From NCBI RefSeq assembly GCF_030410515.1, contig NZ_JAUHHD010000001.1:1-64000 (forward strand): a stretch of DNA of 64,000 bases, read 5' to 3'. The notes beneath the pieces were generated by a model that saw only the letters and a list, made by a program, of their open reading frames with translations, ran no database searches and was not told where the DNA came from. Position numbers and translations under genes: made by a program. The first letter of the stretch is position 1, and every line of letters begins with the position of its first letter. Shown one piece after another: positions 34,553 to 44,535 of the stretch. The stretch is from Arthrobacter sp. YD4. Its GTDB lineage: Bacteria > Actinomycetota > Actinomycetes > Actinomycetales > Micrococcaceae.

Positions 34553-35116
34553 TTAGGTCCCTCCGCGCCCCGACCGGATGGACCCGAGGGCGCCGAACGG
34601 CACCGTTGACACGGCCCGGACGTTGGCGGCGCGGCGCTCTTCACCGGGTTCCGTCTCCGCCAGGTCCAGGAAATCCCTTCCCACCCGGTCGATAACCCCA
34701 TGCACGGCCGGGCAGCCCGCCGCTCCGATCAGCTGGATAGTCAGCCGCGATCGATCCCTGGCCAGTTCCCGCAGTGCACTCGCCAGCCCAAGGCGGCCCG
34801 ACGGCGGCCCCGCCGGAACCGCCTGGAGCGCCAACCCGGTGTAGCTGATGGCGGCAGCGTGCGGAATCAGCACCTGCTGCCGGCCCGACGCCAGCACCAG
34901 CCAGCCCAGGCCCACATGCTCGAGCCGCCCTTTGCATATGTCACCCGTTGTGAGGTGGACCGCGATCTCCTGACCCACCGTGCCGCGAAGCCGGTCGGCC
35001 AGTTCCACGCCGGTGGCGTCGACCCGGGCGCGTTCGTCCACCTCGGCATCTAAATCGAGCCGTCGTTCGGCGGCGAGTTGCGCTTCGAGGTCCGAGAAGA
35101 GGGAGTCCCACCGCAT
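34553..35116 (-). CDS. Conserved actinobacterial protein with two SH3/Sm-like barrels
   Basis: A 187-residue soluble protein I cannot name. Two similar segments are visible: about 48-95 (GQEIAVHLTTGDICKGRLEH, then VGLGWLVL) and about 123-180 (RLTIQLIGAAGCPAVHGVID, then RVGRDFLDL). Each follows the plan strand, G, strand, G-x-[LI]-x2-V-G, strand, then an IPHAAAI or VPFGALGSI strand, as in Sm-like or SH3-like beta barrels. A charged helical segment precedes the first. A role in binding RNA or protein is possible but unproven. The ATG is in a conserved-looking position with no strong ribosome binding site. Confidence 0.6.
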   Translation of the reverse strand: MRWDSLFSDLEAQLAAERRLDLDAEVDERARVDATGVELADRLRGTVGQEIAVHLTTGDICKGRLEHVGLGWLVLASGRQQVLIPHAAAISYTGLALQAVPAGPPSGRLGLASALRELARDRSRLTIQLIGAAGCPAVHGVIDRVGRDFLDLAETEPGEERRAANVRAVSTVPFGALGSIRSGRGGT

Positions 35117-35284
35117 GCGGGCCAGCGTAGGCGCGTCCGCCGGACTCGGTCAATGGGGTGTCCTTGCAGGCTTTCGCCCGCCTCCGGGCGGTATCGGCGG
35201 GTTATGCACAACCCTTCGCTAGCCCTAGACACCCGATCGCGTACGGGCCCAAACTATGAAAAGTGCATTAAATGACATCAAAGT

Positions 35285-35298
35285 CTATCAAACGATAG
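35285..35298. promoter_or_regulatory. AT-rich promoter region with CTATC-N4-GATAG
   Basis: A perfect 5-bp inverted repeat (CTATC and GATAG around AAAC) lies about 30 bases before the LysM gene, within an A/T-rich tract at about 35245-35315 that stands out in GC-rich DNA. It may be an operator or overlap the -10 region. Confidence 0.35.
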
Positions 35299-35328
35299 GT
35301 AATCCATTTAGAACCCTAGGAGGCCGGG

Positions 35329-36141
35329 ATGACGATTCGGCAGCATGTACCAGCCGGCACCTCCACCAGCCGCTCCGGCGATGCGGTGGTGGCGGCGCTC
35401 ATCCTGCTCTCAGGCGGGCTGCTGACGGGGTCGGGAATGATCCAGGCCGCCCACCTGCGGACCGCCGCGGTGCGCAGGCAGGCCGTGGGTTTCGACACCA
35501 GCCTGGGCGTCACGGCCACCACGGCCGGGCTGATCGTGGTCGTCTGGTGGGTGCTCTCGTTCCTCCTCGCCTTTTGCTCGGCGTTGCTGGCGCGCGGCGG
35601 CCGTGCCCGGGCTGCCTCAGCCACCGGGAAGTTCAGTCCGGCGTTCATGCGCCGGCTGGCCCTGGCCGCCATCGGTCTTCAGCTGGTCACCGCTCCCCTG
35701 GCCCGGGCGGCCACCGTCCCCGACGTCGGGGGCACCGGCACGTCTCTGCCGGCGGCCGTGACGGCCGCCTGGGCGCCGCAAGGAAACTCCGCAACGGTCG
35801 GCCCACGTGCCCCGTCGCCACCCCGGCCGGACCCACGGTGGCTGCCCTCCCCCGTCCCCGCTCCGCCGGGCGCCCTGGTCCAGCCACAGCTGCGGCCGGA
35901 TCAGCCGGCCGCCGGCGGACGGCAGGTGACGGTCAGAGCCGGGGACTCGCTGTGGAGTCTCTGCGCCGCGGAGCTTGGGCCCCTGGCCTCCGACGTCGAC
36001 ATCGCAACTGCATGGCCGGAGCTTTACCGGACCAACCGATCCGTCATCGGCCCCGACCCCGGGCTGCTTCGGCCGGGCCAGGTCCTGGTCATCCCGCCCG
36101 CGCTTTCATCCAGCTCACCCTCCGCAGAAGGAACCCTATGA
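35329..36141 (+). CDS. Membrane protein with C-terminal LysM domain
   Basis: A 270-residue protein with three hydrophobic stretches (about 20-38, 63-87 and 108-124), a Pro-rich middle (about 155-200), and a C-terminal LysM domain starting VTVRAGDSLWSLCAAELG and ending RPGQVLVIP. LysM binds N-acetylglucosamine polymers such as peptidoglycan. The order suggests a membrane protein reaching into the wall, although topology could place LysM inside. AGGAGG six bases before the ATG is a strong ribosome binding site. It overlaps the Rv3235-like gene as ATGA. Related LysM genes lie near secA in other actinobacteria. Confidence 0.8.
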   Translation: MTIRQHVPAGTSTSRSGDAVVAALILLSGGLLTGSGMIQAAHLRTAAVRRQAVGFDTSLGVTATTAGLIVVVWWVLSFLLAFCSALLARGGRARAASATGKFSPAFMRRLALAAIGLQLVTAPLARAATVPDVGGTGTSLPAAVTAAWAPQGNSATVGPRAPSPPRPDPRWLPSPVPAPPGALVQPQLRPDQPAAGGRQVTVRAGDSLWSLCAAELGPLASDVDIATAWPELYRTNRSVIGPDPGLLRPGQVLVIPPALSSSSPSAEGTL

Positions 36142-36557
36142 GCCCGCTCGCTGAACCCCGTCCCGGCTACGCCGCCCCGCAGCCCCCCGCCACTCTCCGC
36201 CCGGTCGACCCGGACCGTGACATCGAGGCGCTTTGCCGCTCGACGGTGCAGGCGGCCATCGAAGTCCTGGCCGGAACCCGGCCGGCGCAGCAACTCGCCC
36301 GGCGGTTGGATGAACGGTGTCTGACCGCCTTGCAGCACCGCGCCGCCCTGACCCGCCGGGTCGCTTCCGGTACGTCGCCGACGGCGGGTCGCCTGCACCG
36401 CAACCCGTGCGTGCGGTCGGTCCATGCCTGCCGGATCTCCGAGGACGTCTACGAGGCCAGCGCCGTGGTGTCCGACGAACTCCGGGTCCGGGCGGTGGCC
36501 TTGCGGCTGGAGCGGAGCAGACTCGTCTGGCGGGTCACGGTGCTGGAGATCGGCTGA
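36138..36557 (+). CDS. Rv3235-family protein
   Basis: A 139-residue soluble protein. Its N-terminus is Pro-rich; the core DIEALCRSTVQAAIEVLAGT, RPAQQLARRL and the C-terminal VYEASAVVSDELRVRAVALR with LVWRVTVLEIG match the Rv3235 family, which lies near secA1 in mycobacteria. Function is unknown. The C-terminal strands resemble a small alpha/beta domain. Translation is coupled to the LysM gene by a four-base overlap, so the two products probably work together. Confidence 0.8.
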   Translation: MSPLAEPRPGYAAPQPPATLRPVDPDRDIEALCRSTVQAAIEVLAGTRPAQQLARRLDERCLTALQHRAALTRRVASGTSPTAGRLHRNPCVRSVHACRISEDVYEASAVVSDELRVRAVALRLERSRLVWRVTVLEIG

Positions 36558-36623
36558 GCCCGGGCCGGTGAGCCGGTTGTCCGGGCCGGATTGAGGAGGC
36601 AGCGCTGGATGACCGCACACAAA

Positions 36624-36666
36624 AACACCGCGGGTCCGGAACGTCGCGTTCCGGACCCGCGGTGTT
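36624..36666. terminator. Twenty-bp terminator hairpin between Rv3235-like gene and secA
   Basis: A perfect 20-bp stem (36624-36643 with 36647-36666) closes a three-base TCG loop (two fewer pairs if the loop opens). It is preceded by AAAAA and lies between convergent genes, so it can stop both. The tandem repeat at 36665-36710 begins at its right edge. Confidence 0.85.
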
Positions 36667-36710
36667 GGCGACTGGTTTTCCAGCCGGTTGGCGACTGGTT
36701 TTCCAGCCGG
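36665..36710. repeat. Perfect 23-bp tandem duplication after the secA stop
   Basis: Two identical 23-base units (36665-36687 and 36688-36710), each containing the self-complementary CTGGTTTTCCAG. The second ends directly against the secA stop codon. No spacer or further copies are seen. Confidence 0.9.
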
Positions 36711-39449
<2,739 letters not shown>

Positions 39450-39533
39450 GTGAAATTGCTCCCAGTCTCAAGCTGCCGAATTCCGGCGTGTTTAGTCTAC
39501 GGGAGGGACACAGCGCGGACCGCGCCTGTTCCC

Positions 39534-40823
39534 TCAAAGCGGATGCAGGCCAGCCACCGCCTGTGCGAGCGCCGGCGCCAGATCGCCCATGGGGGCCACG
39601 ATAATCCGGTCCAGCTCCAACCACTCTGCCATGAGCTGCAGTTCTGCCGCGAGTTCGACGGCGGTGTCCCCCGGCGCGTCCGGTTCCGCGAAACTGCCGC
39701 GGACCAGCAGGCTGCCGGCGGCACGGTCCGCTTTGAGGTCGACTCTGGCGACGATGCCGTCGCGGAGCAGGAAGGGCAGGACGTAGTAGCCGAAGCGGCG
39801 CTTGGCCTCCGGCGTATAAATCTCCAGCCGGTAGTGGAAGCCGAAGAGTTCCTCGAGCCGCCGCCGTTCGAAGACCAGGGAGTCGAACGGGCTCAGCAGG
39901 GCCCGGCCGGTGGCGGTGCGGGGCAGCCGCGCCTCGACGTGCCGGTACACGGGCCGGTCCCAGCCGGCGACGGTCACCGGTTCCAGCCGTCCGGCGTCGA
40001 CGAGTTCGGCGACCGCCTCCGCGGCGGCCCGCTGCGGGGCGCGGAAGTAGTCGGCGAAGCAGCGCAGGGTGCCGATCCCGTGGGCCTGCGCCGCGGCGTC
40101 GATCAGGCGGAGCATCGCCGCACCGGCGTCGGGCCGGCCGCCGCCCTGCTCCCCGCTTTCCGGTCCCTTGCTTTCCGGTTGCGTGCTTACCGGTTTCCCG
40201 GAGGCGGCCGCGGCCACTGCGGTGGACGGCAGGACCCTGGAGGTGAGGGTGTAGCGGCGTTCGAAACTGCCCGTCCGCGACGCCGCCGTCACGGTCCCCT
40301 CTTCAAAGAGGTGCTCGAGGACCCGTTTAATCGTGTTCCAGTTCCAGCCCCAGTTGTCCGTGCTCCGGGTTTCCACGTGACCCAGCCGGGCGGTGAGTTC
40401 GGCGGCGGTCAGCGGCGGCCCCGCGGCCAGCTCGGACAGGATCCGGCCGGCAACGTCGCCGCGCTCCTCCGGGTCCATCGCGTGGGCGCCGACCCACTTC
40501 CGGTTCTGCCACAGCCTCAGGTCCTCGAAATGCTCGGGCCGGATGAAGCTGGCCTCGTGCGCCCAGTACTCCATCATCCGGCGCGGATGCACCCCGGACA
40601 GGCGTTCCAGGATGCTCCGGTCGTAGTTCCCGAGCCGGGAGAAGAACGGCAGGTAATGGCTGCGTGCCAGCACATTGACCGAATCGATCTGGACCAGCTG
40701 CAGGCGGGCAAAGGTCCGGCCCACCGCCCGTGAACTTACCGGGGCGGCGGGCCGGACCTTGTCCAATCCCTGGGCTGCCAGTGCGATCCGCCGTGCCTGC
40801 TTCAGGCTCAGCGTTGCGGGCAC
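39534..40823 (-). CDS. YcaQ-like DNA glycosylase / winged-helix protein
   Basis: A 429-residue member of the HTH_42 (YcaQ/AlkX/AlkZ) family that unhooks DNA crosslinks or alkylated bases. Three winged-helix units can be inferred. The motif LQLVQIDSVNVLARSHY near residue 42 holds Q-x-D, the form of the YcaQ-like branch rather than the Q-x-Q of AlkZ-like enzymes. HPRRMMEYWAHEAS and FDSLVFERRRLEELFGF are also characteristic. A poorly conserved linker around residue 210-230 carries three 5-residue repeats. It starts at ATG 40823, 27 bases from hpf's stop, so it may be co-transcribed with hpf. Confidence 0.8.
   Translation of the reverse strand: MPATLSLKQARRIALAAQGLDKVRPAAPVSSRAVGRTFARLQLVQIDSVNVLARSHYLPFFSRLGNYDRSILERLSGVHPRRMMEYWAHEASFIRPEHFEDLRLWQNRKWVGAHAMDPEERGDVAGRILSELAAGPPLTAAELTARLGHVETRSTDNWGWNWNTIKRVLEHLFEEGTVTAASRTGSFERRYTLTSRVLPSTAVAAAASGKPVSTQPESKGPESGEQGGGRPDAGAAMLRLIDAAAQAHGIGTLRCFADYFRAPQRAAAEAVAELVDAGRLEPVTVAGWDRPVYRHVEARLPRTATGRALLSPFDSLVFERRRLEELFGFHYRLEIYTPEAKRRFGYYVLPFLLRDGIVARVDLKADRAAGSLLVRGSFAEPDAPGDTAVELAAELQLMAEWLELDRIIVAPMGDLAPALAQAVAGLHPL
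40155..40199. repeat. Three 15-bp in-frame repeats in the YcaQ-like gene
   Basis: Units at 40155-40169, 40170-40184 and 40185-40199 share the core GCTT(T/A)CCGGT. On the minus strand they encode GKPVS, TQPES and KGPES in a linker. Confidence 0.75.
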
Positions 40824-40850
40824 ATCTTTCCCTTCGTCGGTTGTCCCCGT

Positions 40851-41570
40851 CTAGGCGGTGGCGGGCTCTCCTTCAGAACGATAGGCGATGATCTTTTCCT
40901 CCAGGGGAGCCTCGCCCGGGGCGCAGGTCTGGTCGAGGCTGATCACGCCGTAGGTCCAGCCTTCGCGGCGGTACACGACGGAGGGAGCCTTCGTTTCCTT
41001 GTCCACGAACAGGTAGAAATCGTGGCCTACCAGTTCCATGTTGTCGACGGCTTCGTCGAGCGTCAGGGACGCCGCGGGGAAGACCTTGCGGCGGATGAGG
41101 ACCGGCGAGTCCCCGGCGGGAAGATCGTTCTCCACCTCGTAGGGGGACTTCTCCTCCGGCTTGGCCTCGGACCAGTGCGCCGCCTCCTCGTAGATCGGTT
41201 CGCGGGTGCTCGCCGGTTCCAGGGAAGCCGTCGCCTCGGTCACGGATTTGGGGGTGTGCCGGCCGTGGTGGACCTTCTTGCGGTCCTTGGCCCGGCGCAG
41301 CCGCTCCAGAAGCTTGTTATAGGCCAGATCGAAGGCGGCGAATTTGTCCGCCGCGCTGGCTTCGGCACGGATCACCGGGCCGCGGCCCAGGACTGTCAGC
41401 TCAACCGTGAGCAGCTCTGCAATCTGCCGGACTTTGGTTTCCTTGGTGACCTTTGCATCCACCCTCTGGACCTTGTCGCCGAGGGAATTGATCTTCGAGA
41501 TCTTCTCCTCGGCGTACTCGCGGAACCGGTCGGAGACCGTCAAATTGCGACCGCTGATCATGAACTCCAT
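40851..41570 (-). CDS. hpf: Long-form ribosome hibernation promoting factor
   Basis: A 239-residue protein with an N-terminal S30AE/YfiA domain (MEFMISGRNLTVSDRFREYA), a charged linker, and a C-terminal dimerisation domain (RRKVFPAASLTLDEAVDNME, YRREGWTYGVISL). Long HPF binds the 30S subunit and forms 100S ribosome dimers in stationary phase. ATG 41570 has GGAGGG directly upstream; the open frame extends 13 codons further but without a ribosome site. It sits between comF and secA in the conserved block. The 125-base gap upstream shows no convincing promoter to me. Confidence 0.95.
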   Translation of the reverse strand: MEFMISGRNLTVSDRFREYAEEKISKINSLGDKVQRVDAKVTKETKVRQIAELLTVELTVLGRGPVIRAEASAADKFAAFDLAYNKLLERLRRAKDRKKVHHGRHTPKSVTEATASLEPASTREPIYEEAAHWSEAKPEEKSPYEVENDLPAGDSPVLIRRKVFPAASLTLDEAVDNMELVGHDFYLFVDKETKAPSVVYRREGWTYGVISLDQTCAPGEAPLEEKIIAYRSEGEPATA

Positions 41571-41695
41571 GGTGCCCTCCAAATGACTTCGGTGACACGA
41601 CGGCGGCACTTCGGGGGGCTCATCTGACGGACAGTCGAGCCCCTTTCCGAGCCGCTATCGACAGGTACATCTGTTCTTGGTACCCATGTTCGACG

Positions 41696-42709
41696 TTAGT
41701 TCATCGCCACCTGTTCTTCACCCTTTTGTGGTTTATTTTTTTCCATTGCGACCCCGTCCGGCGCCCTGCCGCGGGTCTTGGGTTCCGACACGTGGGAGGC
41801 GGGCGGGCGTGTCGCGGCGAGCACGACCGCTCCCCTGACGTCGGCTCCCGCGGAACGGAGAACCCGGGCCGCTTCCGCCAGGGTGGCGCCGGTGGTGAGG
41901 ACGTCATCGATGAGGATGCAGGGGCGTCCGGCCAGCGCCGGCCCGGTCATCCCGCGGCGGATCCGCATCGACCCGCGCAGCCTCCGGGTGCGCCCGGCGC
42001 GGTCCAAACCCTTCTGAGAAGTCCCGCCCTTCCGAGACATCCTGCCTTTCTGAGCAGTCCCGCTCTGCCGGGTGGCCCCATTCCATGCAACCGCCAGGAT
42101 TCGGATCTTGCGCAGGATGTCGGCGGTTTCCGTCCCGGGCGGCAGGCGCCCGCGGGCCCGGGCACGGGAGAGAACCAGGTGCACCGGGCTGAATCCCCGA
42201 CGTCGGAAGGCGGCGGACGTCGTGGGCACCGGGACGAGCAGGGTGCCCGGGAGAGGTCCGGCGGCCGCAAGCGCGGCGCCCAGACACCGGGCGAGGTCCT
42301 CGGCCACCGCCCGTTGGCCGTGTTTCTTGAACGACAGCAGGGCCTGGGCGAGCTCGGCGCGGTAGACCCCGGCCGCCACCACCGGCAGCAGGACCGAACC
42401 GTCCATGTCCATCAGGACGGGGGCGCGTGCCTCGGCCCGGAACGGCCTGCGGGTCAGCTGCCGGAGCCTGCGGCCGCAGGCCGGGCACAGGACCCCGTCC
42501 TCCGCCCCGCAGCAGGCGCATTCCGCGGGGAGAACGAGCGTCAGCAGTTCGGCAGCTGCTGCTGCCACGGTGTCGGCCAGGCGGGCCAGCCACGATCGGT
42601 AGCCGCCACGGTGCCGGGCAGCCTCGGGCGGCGGGAGTAGGTCCGGGTCCGTGCCCCGCGCCGGGCGGCGGCGCGGCGGCTGCGGGTGCGCGGTGGGAGG
42701 CTGGGTCAT
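41696..42709 (-). CDS. comF: ComF family phosphoribosyltransferase-like protein
   Basis: A 337-residue protein with an N-terminal zinc ribbon (CACCGAEDGVLCPAC) and a type I phosphoribosyltransferase domain, including VPTTSAAFRRRGFSPV and the PRPP loop CILIDDVLTTGATLAEAA. ComF proteins function in DNA uptake in naturally competent bacteria; in mycobacteria the role is unclear. A 6-residue tandem-repeat insert lies before the PRPP loop, and the C-terminus has a charged tail. ATG 42709 has GGAG only two bases away; GTG 42724 is an alternative. It follows lpqB by 83 bases. Confidence 0.85.
   Translation of the reverse strand: MTQPPTAHPQPPRRRPARGTDPDLLPPPEAARHRGGYRSWLARLADTVAAAAAELLTLVLPAECACCGAEDGVLCPACGRRLRQLTRRPFRAEARAPVLMDMDGSVLLPVVAAGVYRAELAQALLSFKKHGQRAVAEDLARCLGAALAAAGPLPGTLLVPVPTTSAAFRRRGFSPVHLVLSRARARGRLPPGTETADILRKIRILAVAWNGATRQSGTAQKGRMSRKGGTSQKGLDRAGRTRRLRGSMRIRRGMTGPALAGRPCILIDDVLTTGATLAEAARVLRSAGADVRGAVVLAATRPPASHVSEPKTRGRAPDGVAMEKNKPQKGEEQVAMN
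42012..42065. repeat. Three 18-bp in-frame repeats in comF
   Basis: Units at 42012-42029, 42030-42047 and 42048-42065 share TT(C/T)(C/T)GAG...TCC(C/T)GC. Read on the minus strand they encode SGTAQK, GRMSRK and GGTSQK. Confidence 0.75.
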
Positions 42710-42792
42710 GGCTCCAGCCTGCACCGTCTCGGTGGCCGCGCCCGGGTCAGGATGCGGCTATGTGGACAACCGGCCGGGACTGCCCACGGGCC

Positions 42793-44535
42793 CTACCCCG
42801 GGAAGGCCGGGTCGATGGCGCCCTTGAGCTGCAGGGACCAGCCGTTGCCGAGCCGCTGGAAGATGCCGTCAGCCGACTGGCCGTAGATCTCCGCCGTGCC
42901 GTTGCCGGCGCTGAGCCCGGTGAGGCCGGCCCACGGGGCCAACTCCTGCGGGGCGGTGCCGGTCATCGACAGCAGCTCCGGGGTGACGTTTTCCGTCGCG
43001 GCCCCCCTCATCACGGCCACCGTCAGGTCGTTGACCCACACGCCCTGGTCCGGGTCGTGCGCGGTCAGCAGCGTCACCGGGGCGGTGAGGTCCTTGGGCG
43101 TGCCGTCGGCGTTGCGGATGATGCCGGTGAGCTGCACGCGGGTCTTGCCGTTCAGCGACGAAATCACCATCGCGCGCGTCCCGTCGCGGGCCACCCGGAA
43201 TTCCTTGACCAAAGCTCCGGCGAGCCAGGCGCCGGTGAGCGTCACCGTCGGCACGGTAGCGCCTTCGGCCACCCCGGTGGGACGATAGGCGGCGACTTCG
43301 GTGGCACCGTTCGCCCCGGGACCGGCGCTCCAGACCCAGTCGAAACGGTCGAACGAGGGCCGGGACAGCGTGCCCCGGGTCGCCAGGGCCCGGGCGGGCT
43401 GCCCGGGAATGATCGAGTACAGCGTGGTGCGGCCGGCGTTCAGGAACGCGGCGGCCTGGCTGGCCGGCGACTCGGCGGGGAACCGCGGTCCCAGGGCGCT
43501 GACCGACGCGATATCCGGGAGGGGTCCGATCTTGTTGTTCTCCACCCGGACCAGGTCGTTGTTGCTGACGGCGATCTGCCGCGCCGGCACGTCCTTGTCG
43601 CGAATCGGGGGCAGGACGGAGCCGTTGTCGTCCACCCGGACCAGGTCCTGGTTGGCGCGCAGCTCGACGTTGATCACGTCGGGCTGACTGCGGAAGGTCA
43701 GGGCCAGCTGGGTCTGCATCCTGAGCCGGTCCTCGTTGGAGGCGTCGGTGAGGTCCTTGGCCGTCAGGTCCACCTGGGCGGCGCCGGAGACCACGGGCAC
43801 GGATTCGCGGGCCAGTTTGATGCCGGCCGGGAAGGCGCTGACCGCTGCGCCTTTCAGGTAGGGGGCGGGGCCGCCCAGCAGGGCGCTCGTCATGGCCTTG
43901 ACGGTCTTCTTCTTGATGAACCAGCGCACGTCCGGGACCGCGTACGTGAATGTCGGGTCGTAGAAGTAGATCGGGTACGCGCCGTAGATGACCTTGAAGG
44001 TCTCCTCTGGAATGGCGGTGCCGTCGGGGATGTCCGCGATCCGCCACTCGCCGTCGACCTTGGTCAGCGTCGCGGGGACGTTCTCGGTGGTGCCCTCCGG
44101 CAACTGGGTGGCGATCCCGTCGGCGTCGACCGTGTACGCCAAATCCAGCCGGTAGTTGTAGACGTTCTCGACGGCGGTGGGCACCACCTGCGCGGAGCGG
44201 TAGACCAGCACCCGCTGGTCCGGTTTCCACTTCACCGAGGACGCCTGGGTGAGGTACTGCCGCGCCACCGCGTAGTCGTCCTCGTAGCCGCTGCCGGCCA
44301 GGTAGAAGTCCTCGATCACGGATTCGGGTCCGGCGCCGGGGCGTGGGGCTACCGGGAAGAACACCGGGGCGTTGTTCGGCTTGCCGGCGCTCTCGTCGCT
44401 GCTCTTGCCCACCGGCCCGGAGCGCGGAATCTGCGCGCAGGCGCCCAGCAGCAGCACCATGGCCAGCAGCGCCGCGGCGAAGCGGACCAGCTTACCGGTG
44501 CGCGTGCCGGCCGTACGTCCCGTGGTGGTCCTCAT
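42793..44535 (-). CDS. lpqB: Lipoprotein LpqB
   Basis: A 580-residue secreted lipoprotein. A signal peptide ends in the lipobox LLGAC (residues about 28-32). A central GerMN-like domain and a C-terminal beta-propeller (LpqB_N and LpqB propeller) follow. LpqB binds the extracytoplasmic domain of MtrB and tunes MtrA phosphorylation. It begins in an ATGA overlap with mtrB, giving tight coupling. It is part of the mtrA-mtrB-lpqB-comF-hpf-secA order found across Actinobacteria. Confidence 0.95.
   Translation of the reverse strand: MRTTTGRTAGTRTGKLVRFAAALLAMVLLLGACAQIPRSGPVGKSSDESAGKPNNAPVFFPVAPRPGAGPESVIEDFYLAGSGYEDDYAVARQYLTQASSVKWKPDQRVLVYRSAQVVPTAVENVYNYRLDLAYTVDADGIATQLPEGTTENVPATLTKVDGEWRIADIPDGTAIPEETFKVIYGAYPIYFYDPTFTYAVPDVRWFIKKKTVKAMTSALLGGPAPYLKGAAVSAFPAGIKLARESVPVVSGAAQVDLTAKDLTDASNEDRLRMQTQLALTFRSQPDVINVELRANQDLVRVDDNGSVLPPIRDKDVPARQIAVSNNDLVRVENNKIGPLPDIASVSALGPRFPAESPASQAAAFLNAGRTTLYSIIPGQPARALATRGTLSRPSFDRFDWVWSAGPGANGATEVAAYRPTGVAEGATVPTVTLTGAWLAGALVKEFRVARDGTRAMVISSLNGKTRVQLTGIIRNADGTPKDLTAPVTLLTAHDPDQGVWVNDLTVAVMRGAATENVTPELLSMTGTAPQELAPWAGLTGLSAGNGTAEIYGQSADGIFQRLGNGWSLQLKGAIDPAFPG

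Noticed and set aside
36665..36710. Possible CRISPR remnant
   Set aside because: Only two abutting units with no spacer and no cas genes.
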